Assembly (NCBI GenBank): GCA_963735465.1
Contig: CAVTLA010000001.1
Coordinates: 3,038,001 to 3,102,000, forward strand
DNA from: DASZHJ01 sp963735465
GTDB lineage: Bacteria; Pseudomonadota; Alphaproteobacteria; ATCC43930; CGMCC-115725
Reading direction: 5' to 3'
Length of the DNA: 64,000 nt
Position numbers and translations under genes: made by a program. The notes under the pieces are model-generated. The model saw nothing but the letters and a program-made list of their open reading frames with translations, was not told the DNA's origin and searched no databases. This document shows positions 26,970 through 35,618 of the stretch, piece by piece; position 1 is the first letter of the stretch; each line of letters opens with the position of its first letter.

Positions 26970-27767
26970 CTACCTGCCCTGAAATTTCGGCGGCCGCTTG
27001 CCGATGAAGGCGGTGACGCCCTCGACGAAATCCTCGGTGCCGGCGCAGGCGGCGAAGCTCTCCGCTTCCGCCTGCAGCTGGCTCTCGATGGAGGAGCCGA
27101 GCGACTGGGAGAGGAGACGCTTGGTCCCCGCATAGGCCCGCGCCGGTCCGTGGGCGAGGCGTGTCGCCAGGGCAGCGGTGCGGTCGCCAAGCTCCGCCGC
27201 CGGCACCACCCAGTTCACCAGGCCCCAGGCGTGGGCGGTCTTGGCGTCGATGCGCTCGCCCAGGAGCGCCACTTCCATCGCCCGCTTCATGCCGACGGTG
27301 CGCGGCAGGAAGAAGCTGGAACCGCCGTCGGGGCTGGTGCCGATGTGGCAATAGGCCAGCGTGAAGAAGGCGTCCTCGGCGGCGATGGCGAGATCGCAGG
27401 CCATGAGGAAGCTCATGCCGATCCCCGCCACCGGCCCGTGCACGCTGGCAACCACGGGCATCCTGAGCCGGCGCAGCCGGATGATCAGGGGGTGCACGTC
27501 GTGGATGAAGCCCTCGAAGCGCCGGCTGCGCTCCGCCGGTGGCAGCGGCGTGATCTCGGTGAAGAACTTGATGTCGCCCCCCGCCATGAAGCCGCCGCCG
27601 GCTCCCTTCAGCACCACGACGCGGACGGAGGGATCGCCCTCGATGCGGTCGACGGCCGCCTCGAAGCCCTCACGCATGGTGGTGTCGATGGCGTTCATCA
27701 CCTTGGGCCGGTTGAAGGTCAAGGTGACGACGCCGTCCGCCGCCGAGTAGAGCATGGTGTCGTTCAT
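26970..27767 (-). CDS. Enoyl-CoA hydratase/isomerase family protein
   Basis: This 265-residue crotonase-fold protein hydrates enoyl-CoA in fatty acid or aromatic breakdown. The first oxyanion-hole segment reads G-G-G-F-M-A-G-G-D-I-K-F, and the second is H-G-P-V-A-G-I-G-M-S-F-L-M-A-C-D-L-A. The catalytic-loop region F-F-T-L-A-Y-C-H-I-G-T-S-P-D-G-G has Asp where hydratases often carry a second Glu, so it may be an isomerase or a hydratase with altered chemistry. Start at 27767 is chosen over 27827, which would extend into the upstream repeat. It is separated from the acyl-CoA dehydrogenase by a family A repeat. Confidence 0.9.
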   Translation of the reverse strand: MNDTMLYSAADGVVTLTFNRPKVMNAIDTTMREGFEAAVDRIEGDPSVRVVVLKGAGGGFMAGGDIKFFTEITPLPPAERSRRFEGFIHDVHPLIIRLRRLRMPVVASVHGPVAGIGMSFLMACDLAIAAEDAFFTLAYCHIGTSPDGGSSFFLPRTVGMKRAMEVALLGERIDAKTAHAWGLVNWVVPAAELGDRTAALATRLAHGPARAYAGTKRLLSQSLGSSIESQLQAEAESFAACAGTEDFVEGVTAFIGKRPPKFQGR

Positions 27768-27804
27768 AGGGTGGGTTTCCTCCCAACTGCTGGATTGCCA
27801 TCGC

Positions 27805-27914
27805 GCGTCCTTCGACGCGCGGCCCAACGGGCCGCTTGCTCAGGATGAGGAGCTTTTCTTCGTGCCACCCAAGATCATCCTCATCCTGAGCAAGCGAAGC
27901 GCGTCGAAGGACGC
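27805..27914. repeat. Family A intergenic palindromic repeat, copy 2
   Basis: Arms GCGTCCTTCGACGCGC to CTCAGGATGAGG and the inverse flank a centre with TTTTCTTCGTGCCA, close to that of copy 1. It fills the gap between the enoyl-CoA hydratase and acyl-CoA dehydrogenase genes. Confidence 0.85.
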
Positions 27915-27931
27915 ACCATCGCTATGCAGCG

Positions 27932-29716
27932 TCAGAACGCCTCCGCCTCCAGCCCCATCAACGTCTTGGCCCCGGCGCCGATCTGGGCGAAGAGAGCCGA
28001 GCTCTCGGGCAGGAGGCGCGCCATGAAGAAGCGCGCGGTGGCGAGCTTGCCCTTGTAGAAGGCGCTGTCCTCGCCCTCGGTCTTGCCGAGGGAAATCTCC
28101 GCCATGCGCGACCAGAGATAGGCATAGGCCACGAGGCCGAAGAGGCGGAGATAGTCGGTGGCGCCCGCCGCCGCCTCCTCGGGATCGGCGAGGCCCTTCT
28201 GGGCCAGCAGCGCCGAGGCCTGCTGCAGGCGGCCGAAGGCCTTGGCCAGCGGCAGCACGAACTCCGCCAACTCCGGCTTCTCCAGCCGCGCGCGGATGTA
28301 GTCGTCCACGGGATGGAAGAAGGTCCGCAGCAGGCGGCCCATGTGCATCGGCAGCTTGCGGCCGACAAGGTCGAGGGCCTGGATGGTGTTGGTGCCCTCG
28401 TAGATGAGGGTGATGCGGCAGTCGCGCACCAGCTGCTCCACGCCCCACTCCCGGATGTAGCCGTGGCCGCCCATGATCTGCATGGCGAGGTTCGTGGTGG
28501 CGAAGCCGTTGTCGGTGAACATCGCCTTCACGACCGGCGTCATCAGGGAGACGAAATCGTCGGCGTCGGCGCGGACGGCGGGATCGGGATGCTTGGCGGC
28601 GCGGTCGAGCTCCATCGCGACCCAGCCGGTGAGGGCGCGGGCGCCCTCGTTCCAGGCGCGCATGGTGAAGAGCATGCGGCGGACGTCCGGGTGCACGATG
28701 ATGGGGTCGGCGGCCTTCTCGGGAAACTTCGGACCCGAGACCGAGCGGCCCTGGAGCCGCTCGGAGGCGTAGGTGCGGGCGGTCTGGTAGGCGGTCTCGC
28801 CGAGGCCGAGGCCCTGGATCCCCACACCGAGCCGGGCGCCGTTCATCATCGTGAACATGGCGCGCATGCCCTTGTGCGGCTCGCCCACGAGATAACCCTC
28901 GGCGCCGTCGAAGTTCATGACGCAAGTGGCCGACGCCTTGATGCCCATCTTGTGCTCGATGGAGCCGCAGCGCGCGCCGTTGCGCGGGCCCAGGCTGCCG
29001 TCCTCCTTCACCAGGGTCTTCGGCACCACGAAGAGGCTGATGCCGCGGGTGCCCGGCGGCCCGCCGGGGATCTTCGCCAGCACGAGATGGATGATGTTCT
29101 CGGTGAGGTCGTGCTCGCCGGCGGAGATGAAGATCTTGGTGCCGGAGATCTTGTAGGTGCCGTTCCCCGCGGGCTCCGCCTTGGTGCGGATCTGCCCGAG
29201 GTCGGTGCCGCAATGGGGCTCGGTCAGGCACATGGTGCCGCTCCAGGTGCCGTCCACCAGCTTCGGCAGGAAGCGGTGCTTCAGCTCGTCGCTGCCGTGC
29301 TCCTTGATCGCGTTATAGGCGCCATAGCTGAGGCCGGGATAGGCGCCGAAGGAGAGGTTCGTCGAGCAGATCATCTCCTCCAGGAAGAAGTGGAGGGAGC
29401 GCGGCAGACCCTGGCCGCCGTAGGCGGGATCGCAGGCGAGCGCGGTCCAGCCGCCCTCGCGGAAGGTATCGTAGGCCTGCTTGAATCCCTTGGGCGTGCG
29501 CACGACGCCGTTCTCGAAGGTGCAGCCTTCCTCGTCGCCGCTGCGGTTGAGGGGCAGCAGCAACTCCTCGCAGAGCTTGCCGCCCTCCTCCAGCACGGTC
29601 TCGAACAGCTCCGGCGTTGCCTCCTCGTAGCCCGGGAGCTTCGTCACCTCGCCGATGTCGAAGAGCTCGGTGAGGAGGAAGCGATAGTCCCGCAGCGGCG
29701 CCTTGTACTGGGTCAT
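27932..29716 (-). CDS. Acyl-CoA dehydrogenase (long form with extra C-terminal domain)
   Basis: The 594-residue flavoenzyme performs the first oxidation of beta-oxidation. It has the usual middle-domain motif C-L-T-E-P-H-C-G-T-D-L and K-I-S-G-T-K-I-F-I-S, the C-terminal Q-I-M-G-G-H-G-Y-I-R-E-W, and Y-E-G-T-N-T-I-Q-A-L-D-L with the catalytic-base Glu position (Y-E-G-T). The N-terminal Y-x-A-P-L-R-D-Y-R-F extension and the extra C-terminal domain match the DmdC/FadE12-like group that accepts methylthiopropionyl-CoA or medium to long acyl-CoA. It lies 20 bases after the FadB-like gene and completes the same operon. Confidence 0.93.
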   Translation of the reverse strand: MTQYKAPLRDYRFLLTELFDIGEVTKLPGYEEATPELFETVLEEGGKLCEELLLPLNRSGDEEGCTFENGVVRTPKGFKQAYDTFREGGWTALACDPAYGGQGLPRSLHFFLEEMICSTNLSFGAYPGLSYGAYNAIKEHGSDELKHRFLPKLVDGTWSGTMCLTEPHCGTDLGQIRTKAEPAGNGTYKISGTKIFISAGEHDLTENIIHLVLAKIPGGPPGTRGISLFVVPKTLVKEDGSLGPRNGARCGSIEHKMGIKASATCVMNFDGAEGYLVGEPHKGMRAMFTMMNGARLGVGIQGLGLGETAYQTARTYASERLQGRSVSGPKFPEKAADPIIVHPDVRRMLFTMRAWNEGARALTGWVAMELDRAAKHPDPAVRADADDFVSLMTPVVKAMFTDNGFATTNLAMQIMGGHGYIREWGVEQLVRDCRITLIYEGTNTIQALDLVGRKLPMHMGRLLRTFFHPVDDYIRARLEKPELAEFVLPLAKAFGRLQQASALLAQKGLADPEEAAAGATDYLRLFGLVAYAYLWSRMAEISLGKTEGEDSAFYKGKLATARFFMARLLPESSALFAQIGAGAKTLMGLEAEAF

Positions 29717-29736
29717 GTCTGCTGCTCCCTTGCCGC

Positions 29737-32062
29737 TCAGTTCCTGAGCGGCTTGCCGGTTTCAAGCATGGTCTCGATGCGCGCGAGGGTGCGCGGCTCG
29801 CGGATCAGCGCCAGGAACGCCTCGCGCTCCAGCTTCAGCAGCCGGTCCTCGGTGATCTCGTCGAGGATGTCGGTGTCGCCGCCGGAGAGCACGTGGGCGA
29901 GCCTGCCCGCCACCACCATGTCGTACTCGGTGGCCTTGCCCGGCCAACTGCAGATCGTTGAGGGCGAGGCCGAGCGCCGCGGCGCCGGTGGGACCGGGCA
30001 GGCTGATCGGCTGCGGCTTCGGCGGCTGGTACTCCTTGGCGAGGGCCAGCGCCTTCGCCTTGGCGTCGGCGAGGAGCCGGTCGCGGTTCATGGTGATGCC
30101 GTCGCCAGGGCGCAGCACCAGCATGTCCCGGGCCTCCGCCGCCGATTTCGAGACCTTGGCGAGGCCGATGGTCTCGAAGGCCTGGGAGAGCGCCGGGATC
30201 GGACCGCCCGGGCGCTTGGGATTGAGCGTCCAGCGCGTGATCATCTCCTTGCAGCCGCCCCAGCCCGGCACCAGCCCGACGCCGACCTCGACGAGGCCGA
30301 TGTAGCTCTCGGCGTGGGCCTGCACCGCGGCGCAATGCAGGAGGATCTCGCAGCCGCCGCCGAGCGCCATGCCGGCGGGTGCCGCGACCACGGGGACGGC
30401 GGCGTATTTCACCGCCTTGTAGACGTTCTGGCCCTTGATCTCGAACTCCTCGATCATCGGCCAGAGCGCGAGGTTGGCCGCGAACAAGCCGAGACCAATG
30501 TTCGCGCCGACGGAGAAGTTGCTGCCTTCGTTGTAGACCACGAGGGCCTTGCCGGATTTCTTGACGGTCTCCAGGGATTTTCCCAGGAGATCCATGATGT
30601 CGCCGTCGAGGGCGTTCATCTTGGTGTGGAACTCCAGGCAATAGACGCCATCGCCGATGTCCCAGAGGCTGGCCGACCCGTTACGCGCGACTGGCTTCGA
30701 CTTGCGCTTGATGTCGGCGAGGAGCAGCACGCCGGGCCGGCGCTCCACCTTCTTGTACTGGCCGTCGACGCCGAGGAATTCGAGGACGCCGTCGGTGACG
30801 CGGTAGAAGGATTTTCCCTTCGCCTTGGCGAGGAGCGGCGGCACCGGCAGCTTCGCCTTCTCCAATCCGGCGATGAAGGCGTCGATGCCGATCTTGTCGA
30901 GGAGCTCGAACGGACCCCATTTCCAGGCGTAGCCCAGGCGCATCGCCTCATCGACGGCGACGATGTCGTCGGCGATCTCGGGGACCAAGGCGGCGGCATA
31001 GGTGAGGGTCAGCGCCATCACCCGTCGGGCGAACTCGCCGCCCCGGTCGGCGCCGCCGAGCAGCGCACCCAGATCGCGCTTGCCGGTGCGGATGCTCTCG
31101 AGTTGCGGCTCCTCCGTCGCGCGGTACTGGCCGGTCTTGAGGTCGATCGCCTCCTTGGTCCGGCCGGTCGCCGTCTTCACGAGGCGGTAGAAGCCGCCCT
31201 TCCCTTTCCGGCCCGTCAGCCCGTCGGCGATCATCTTGCGGATGAGCTCGGGGTCCCGGAGGTTGGTGATGTAGAGATCGCTCGCCGGCAGCGTCCGCTT
31301 CATGCTGGCGGCGATATGCGGCATGAGGTCGATGCCGACGAGGTCGAGGAGCGCGAAGACGCCAGTCTTGGGGAAGCCGAAGGGCCGTCCCATGATGGCG
31401 TCGGCTTCCTCCACGGTGAGGCCCAGGTCCATGGCGGCCCCGAGGGCCGATTGGATCCACATGCCACCGATGCGGTTGGCGATGAAGCCCGGCGTGTCCT
31501 TGCAGTGGACGACGCCCTTGCCGAGCCTGACGTCGCAGAACTCCTCCACGGCAGCGATGGCGTCGGCGCGGGTCTTCGGCCCCGCCACGATCTCCAGGAG
31601 CCGCATGTAGCGCGGCGGGTTGAAGAAATGCGTGATGCAGAAGTCGCGCTGGAAGCGCTCGGGCAGGCCGTCGATGAGATTGCCGAGAGGGATCGTCGAG
31701 GTGTTGGAGGAGACGATGGAGCCGTCCTTGCGGTGCCGCTCGATCTTCTCGTAGGCGGCGTGCTTCACCGCGGGATCTTCCAGCACCGCCTCGATGATCC
31801 AGTCGCAATCGGCGAGGAGGTCCAGGCTGTCCTCGAGATTTCCCGGCGTCACCAGCTTGGCGTTGCCGGGGTGCATGAAGGCGGCGGGGTCCTGCTTCAG
31901 GAGCCGGGCTATCGCCTTCTCCGCCACCTCGTTCCGGTTGGTGGCGCCCTTCGGCACGATGTCCAGGAGGACGACGGGAATGCCGGCATTGGCGATGTGG
32001 GCGGCGATACCGCCGCCCATCACGCCGGAGCCGAGGACGGCCGCCTTGCGGATCTCGGTCAT
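29737..32062 (-). CDS. 3-hydroxyacyl-CoA dehydrogenase/enoyl-CoA hydratase (FadB-like), broken by a +1 frameshift near 29940
   Basis: This bifunctional beta-oxidation protein begins with the NAD motif G-S-G-V-M-G-G-G-I-A and has the dehydrogenase signature around T-H-F-F-N-P-P-R-Y and K-D-T-P-G-F-I-A-N-R-I-G. A crotonase domain follows after residue 480, with A-P-A-G-M-A-L-G-G-G-C-E oxyanion hole and V-E-V-G-V-G-L-V-P-G-W-G-G. Domain order, dehydrogenase first, is the reverse of E. coli FadB and common in alphaproteobacteria. Near 29939-29941 one extra base breaks the frame; dropping it joins L-A-G-K-A-T-E-Y-D-M-V-V-A-G to the last 60 residues and a TGA at 29737 (774 residues). Confidence 0.9.
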
Positions 32063-32079
32063 GGGCCTGTGCTCCCGGC

Positions 32080-33216
32080 TCAGAGACGCTCGAGGATCGT
32101 GGCGATGCCCTGACCGCCGCCGATGCATTGGGTCGCGAGCGCGTAGCGCTTGCCCTCCCGCTGCAGGAGCTGCGCCGCCTTGCCGGTGATGCGGGCGCCG
32201 GTGGCGCCGAGCGGATGGCCGAGCGCGATGGCACCGCCGTCCAGGTTCACCTTCGTCTCGTCGATGCCGAGGTCGCGGATGCAGGCGATCGCCTGGGAAG
32301 CGAAGGCCTCGTTGAGCTCGATGACGTCGATGTCCTTGATCGCGAGGCCGGCGCGCTTCAGCGCCTTCTGGGTCGCCGCGACAGGGCCGATACCCATGAT
32401 GTCAGGAGCGCAGCCGGCGACGCCGATCGACTTGAGCCGCGCCAGAGGCACCAGATTGTTGCGCTTGGCGTAGTCCTCGGTGCAGACCAGCACCGCCGAG
32501 GCGCCGTCGGTGAGCGGCGATGACGTGCCCGCGGTCACCGTGCCGGTCTGGTCGAAGGCGGGCTGCAGCCCGGCCAGGATCTCCGACGTGGTGTCGGCGC
32601 GGATGCAACCGTCTTGATCGACGGTGCCTGCCTTGCCCTTGATGGCGACGATCTCGCCCTTGAGCTTGCCGGCGGCCTGGGCCGCCGCCGCCTTCTTCTG
32701 GCTCGCCACGGAGAACGCGTCCTGCTGGACGCGGGTGATCTGGTACTTGCGCGCCACGTTCTCCGCGGTCTGGCCCATGGACATGTAGGCGGCGGGAAAA
32801 TCGTGGGCCAGGCCGGGATGGGGCAGCGGATTGAATCCGGTCATCGGCACGCGGCTCATGGATTCGACGCCGGCGCAGATGAAGGCCTCGCCGGCATCGA
32901 GCTGGATCGCGCCCGCCGCCATGTGGATCGACTGCATGGAGGAGCCGCAGAAGCGGTTGACCGTGGTGCCCGCAACCGTGATCGGGAGATGGGCGAGGAA
33001 GCTGATGAGGCGCGCGACGTTGAGGCCCTGCTCGCCCTCGGGCATGGCGCAGCCGACGATCACGTCCTCGATGGTGGCGGGATCGATCTTCACCCGCTCC
33101 AGCAGCCCGGTGATTACCTGGGCGCAGAGCTCGTCGGGACGCACGCGGGCGAGCGCGCCTTTCTTGGCGAAGGTGAACGGCGAGCGGGCATAGCCCGCGA
33201 TGACTACGCTCTTCAT
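32080..33216 (-). CDS. fadA: Acetyl-CoA acyltransferase (thiolase)
   Basis: This 378-residue thiolase cleaves 3-ketoacyl-CoA with CoA. All catalytic motifs are present: the nucleophile Cys90 in N-R-F-C-G-S-S-M-Q, N-E-A-F-A, G-G-A-I-A-L-G-H-P-L-G-A-T-G-A-R with the catalytic His, and the second Cys in Q-C-I-G-G-G-Q-G. It starts inside the end of the MerR gene (4-base overlap) and lies 17 bases before the FadB-like gene, forming a regulator-thiolase-FadB-dehydrogenase operon. Confidence 0.94.
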   Translation of the reverse strand: MKSVVIAGYARSPFTFAKKGALARVRPDELCAQVITGLLERVKIDPATIEDVIVGCAMPEGEQGLNVARLISFLAHLPITVAGTTVNRFCGSSMQSIHMAAGAIQLDAGEAFICAGVESMSRVPMTGFNPLPHPGLAHDFPAAYMSMGQTAENVARKYQITRVQQDAFSVASQKKAAAAQAAGKLKGEIVAIKGKAGTVDQDGCIRADTTSEILAGLQPAFDQTGTVTAGTSSPLTDGASAVLVCTEDYAKRNNLVPLARLKSIGVAGCAPDIMGIGPVAATQKALKRAGLAIKDIDVIELNEAFASQAIACIRDLGIDETKVNLDGGAIALGHPLGATGARITGKAAQLLQREGKRYALATQCIGGGQGIATILERL

Positions 33217-33695
33217 GATGCGGCTCCCTCTTTTCTTGGGTCTTCCCTGGGCGCGCGAGGCGCGCCGCGAGCGGATTCTTTCTCGCGAATCAGGTTCACG
33301 ATGACGCCTTCGAGCTCACGCAGCTCCTGCAGCGTGCGCGTGATCTCCGCATGCTGCTGCTCGAGCTCGGCGATGCGGCTGCGCCCCTTCCCCAGCGTCG
33401 TGCGCAGCTGCGTCAGGTGATGGCGGTCGGCATAATAGAGGTCGAGCATCTCCTTGATGTCGACCAGGCTGAATCCCAGCCGCTTGCCGCGCAGGATCAG
33501 AATGAGCCGCGCGCGGTCGCGCTGGGTGTAGACGCGATTGCCGCCGATGCGCTGGGGCATCAGCAGGTCGTGGTCCTCGTAGAAGCGGAGGGCGCGCGGC
33601 GACACCCCGAACTCGCCGGCGAGATCGCCGATCGAATGGAGGCGCTGCGGCTCGTCGCCGCCCGATCGCATGCTCGCTGGGATCTGGGTCATCAC
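33213..33695 (-). CDS. MerR family regulator of acyl-CoA catabolism (LiuR-like)
   Basis: The 160-residue protein has a MerR HTH at about 20-88 (S-I-G-D-L-A-G-E-F-G-V-S-P-R-A-L-R-F-Y-E, then R-V-Y-T-Q-R-D-R-A-R-L) and a dimerisation coiled coil at about 100-140. No metal-binding cysteines are present, so it is an organic-effector MerR. Its position at the head of a beta-oxidation operon and the ACGT-containing dyads upstream match LiuR/AtuR-type control of acyl-CoA genes. It ends at 33213 inside the fadA start. Confidence 0.88.
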   Translation of the reverse strand: MMTQIPASMRSGGDEPQRLHSIGDLAGEFGVSPRALRFYEDHDLLMPQRIGGNRVYTQRDRARLILILRGKRLGFSLVDIKEMLDLYYADRHHLTQLRTTLGKGRSRIAELEQQHAEITRTLQELRELEGVIVNLIREKESARGAPRAPREDPRKEGAAS

Positions 33696-33696
33696 C

Positions 33697-33730
33697 TTAC
33701 GCGAACGTCAACTATGTTACGTAAACGTAA
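33697..33730. promoter_or_regulatory. Two tandem MerR/LiuR-like operators
   Basis: TTACGTAAACGTAA at 33717-33730 is TTACGT and ACGTAA around a 2-base centre. TTACGCGAACGTCAA at 33697-33711 is a weaker copy exactly 20 bases away, about two helical turns. Both lie just upstream of the MerR gene, between it and the end of the acyl-CoA ligase gene. The match to LiuR sites is from memory of that family. Confidence 0.6.
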
Positions 33731-33760
33731 TATGCTCCCGCCGGACTGTCAACGGTCGGC

Positions 33761-35443
33761 CTAGCCAGCGGGCCGAGCCGCCTCCTCCGCCAGAAGCGCT
33801 TGCTTGGAAGCCTTGCCGATCAATGTCTTAGGCAGATCGTGCCGGAACTCGAACAGCTTCGGCATCTCGATCGCCGAGAGCCGCGCCCGCAGGAAGGTCG
33901 TGAGCTCGGCCTCGTCGAGGCTTTCGCCCTCGCGCACCACCACATAGGCCTTCACGGTCTGGCCGCGGTAGGGATCGGGCAGTCCCAGGACGATGCACTC
34001 GCGCACCTTGGGGTTCTGGTAGATCGCCTCCTCGATCATGCGCGGATAGATCTTGTAGCCGCCGGCGATAATCATGTCCTTGATGCGGTCCACCAGGAAA
34101 AGATAGCCGTCAGAGTCGAGATAGCCGACGTCGCCGGTGCGCAGCCGATCCCGGCGCAGCACCTCGGCGGTGGCCTCGGGCTTGCCCCAATAGCCCAGCA
34201 TGACCTGGGGTCCCCGTACCACCACCTCGCCGTGCTCGCCCACCGGCAGCACGCGCTCGGGATCCTCCAGGGAGACGATCTCGATCTCCGTGCCCGGCAG
34301 CGGGAGCCCGACCGAGCCAGCCTTGTTGGCGCCCACCAGCGGATTGCAGGCGACCACCGGCGACGCCTCGCTGAGGCCGTAGCCCTCCACCAGGATGCAG
34401 CCGGTCAGCGCCTCGAACTGCGCCTTCACCTCCACCGGCAGCGGCGCGCCGCCGGAGATGCAGGAGCGGATCGACCTGAGGTTATATCGCCGCAGATCCT
34501 TGGCGCCGTTGATGGCGGTGAAGAGCGTGGGCACGCCGGGAAAGGTGGTGGGCTTCTTGCGATGGATGATGCTCAGGAGATCGCTCAGCGAGAACCGCGG
34601 CATCAGGATGATCTCGGCGCCGACCGCGATGGACAGGTTCATCACCACGGTCATGGCGAAGACGTGGAAGAACGGCAGCACCGCGAGGGCGCTCTCCTGG
34701 CCGGGCCGGAACCCCGGGAACCACGCCATGCACTGGAGCATGTTCGCCACCAGGTTGGCGTGGCTCAGCATCGCGCCCTTTGGAAGCCCGGTGGTGCCGC
34801 CGGTGTATTGCAGCACCGCCACATCGTGCACGGGATCGATCTCCGGAAGCGCCGCGATGCCATCGTTGGCGATGAGATCGGCGAAGCGGACACAGCCCTC
34901 GTTGTACGCGATGTCGGCGGTGTCGCCGCGCTTGAAAGCACGGTAGAGCAGGTTCTTGGGGAAGGGCAGGATCTCCGCCATCGAGCACACCACGAGCGTC
35001 CGCAGCGAGCGGATGTCGCGCAGCCGCGGCAGGACGTCGTAGGTGAGCTTGAGGTCGAGGGTGACCACGATGGCGCAGCCGGCGTCGCCGACGAGGTGGC
35101 GGAGCTCCTTCTCCGCATAGAGCGGGTTGATGTTGACGACGGTCCCGCCGGCGGCGAGGACGGCGTAATAGGCGATCACGTAATAGGGCGTATTCGGCAG
35201 CATCAGCCCGACGCGCACCCCCGGCCGCACGCCGAGGCCGGCGAAGCCCTTGGCGGCGCGGCGCACGAGATCGCCGACCTCGCGGTAGGTATAGACCCGG
35301 CCCAGGAAATCGAGGCACGGCCGCGCCCCATAGCGCTCGACGCTCGCCTCCAGCGTGCGGGTGATCGGCTCCTCGGGAAACGTGGCGTCCCACCGGATGC
35401 CCGGTGGGTAGGTCTTGAGCCACGGCTTAGCGCGGGTCTCCAT
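33761..35443 (-). CDS. fadD: Long-chain fatty acid-CoA ligase
   Basis: The 560-residue adenylate-forming enzyme activates fatty acids with ATP and CoA at the inner membrane. Core motifs are Y-T-G-G-T-T-G-L-P-K-G-A (P-loop), E-G-Y-G-L-S-E-A-S-P (A5), R-T-G-D-V-G-Y (A7), and K-D-M-I-I-A-G-G-Y-K-I-Y-P, with the catalytic Lys in L-P-K-T-L-I-G-K-A-S near the C terminus. It is on the same strand as, and upstream of, the MerR-controlled operon, but the operator sites lie after its stop, so it is probably transcribed separately. Confidence 0.94.
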   Translation of the reverse strand: METRAKPWLKTYPPGIRWDATFPEEPITRTLEASVERYGARPCLDFLGRVYTYREVGDLVRRAAKGFAGLGVRPGVRVGLMLPNTPYYVIAYYAVLAAGGTVVNINPLYAEKELRHLVGDAGCAIVVTLDLKLTYDVLPRLRDIRSLRTLVVCSMAEILPFPKNLLYRAFKRGDTADIAYNEGCVRFADLIANDGIAALPEIDPVHDVAVLQYTGGTTGLPKGAMLSHANLVANMLQCMAWFPGFRPGQESALAVLPFFHVFAMTVVMNLSIAVGAEIILMPRFSLSDLLSIIHRKKPTTFPGVPTLFTAINGAKDLRRYNLRSIRSCISGGAPLPVEVKAQFEALTGCILVEGYGLSEASPVVACNPLVGANKAGSVGLPLPGTEIEIVSLEDPERVLPVGEHGEVVVRGPQVMLGYWGKPEATAEVLRRDRLRTGDVGYLDSDGYLFLVDRIKDMIIAGGYKIYPRMIEEAIYQNPKVRECIVLGLPDPYRGQTVKAYVVVREGESLDEAELTTFLRARLSAIEMPKLFEFRHDLPKTLIGKASKQALLAEEAARPAG

Positions 35444-35483
35444 CGTCTGCGGCGCCCTGCTGTTTCACGGTCGCGCCGACCTT

Positions 35484-35613
35484 AGAGCATTTTCCGCCGA
35501 AGTGGATGCCGGTTCGGCGTGGAAAATGCGACAAAACCAATGAAGCTGGAGTGCGATCCGATTCGATCGAAGCGGAGCGCGCTCCAGAGCATATTTCCAC
35601 CGAAATGGATATC
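35484..35613. repeat. Family B repeats, copies 2 and 3
   Basis: Copy 2 (35484-35530) has AGAGCATTTTCC near its start and GGAAAATGC at its end, making an inverted pair around CGAAGTGGATGCCGGTTCGG. Copy 3 (35586-35613) is the partial form AGAGCATATTTCCACCG. Between them is an unassigned stretch. The region fills the gap between fadD and fadL. Confidence 0.7.
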
Positions 35614-35618
35614 GCTTC

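Noticed and set aside
28313..32113. Long open frame antisense to the acyl-CoA dehydrogenase and FadB-like genes
   Set aside because: It is a GC-rich antisense shadow with no motif, while the minus strand carries complete enzyme signatures.
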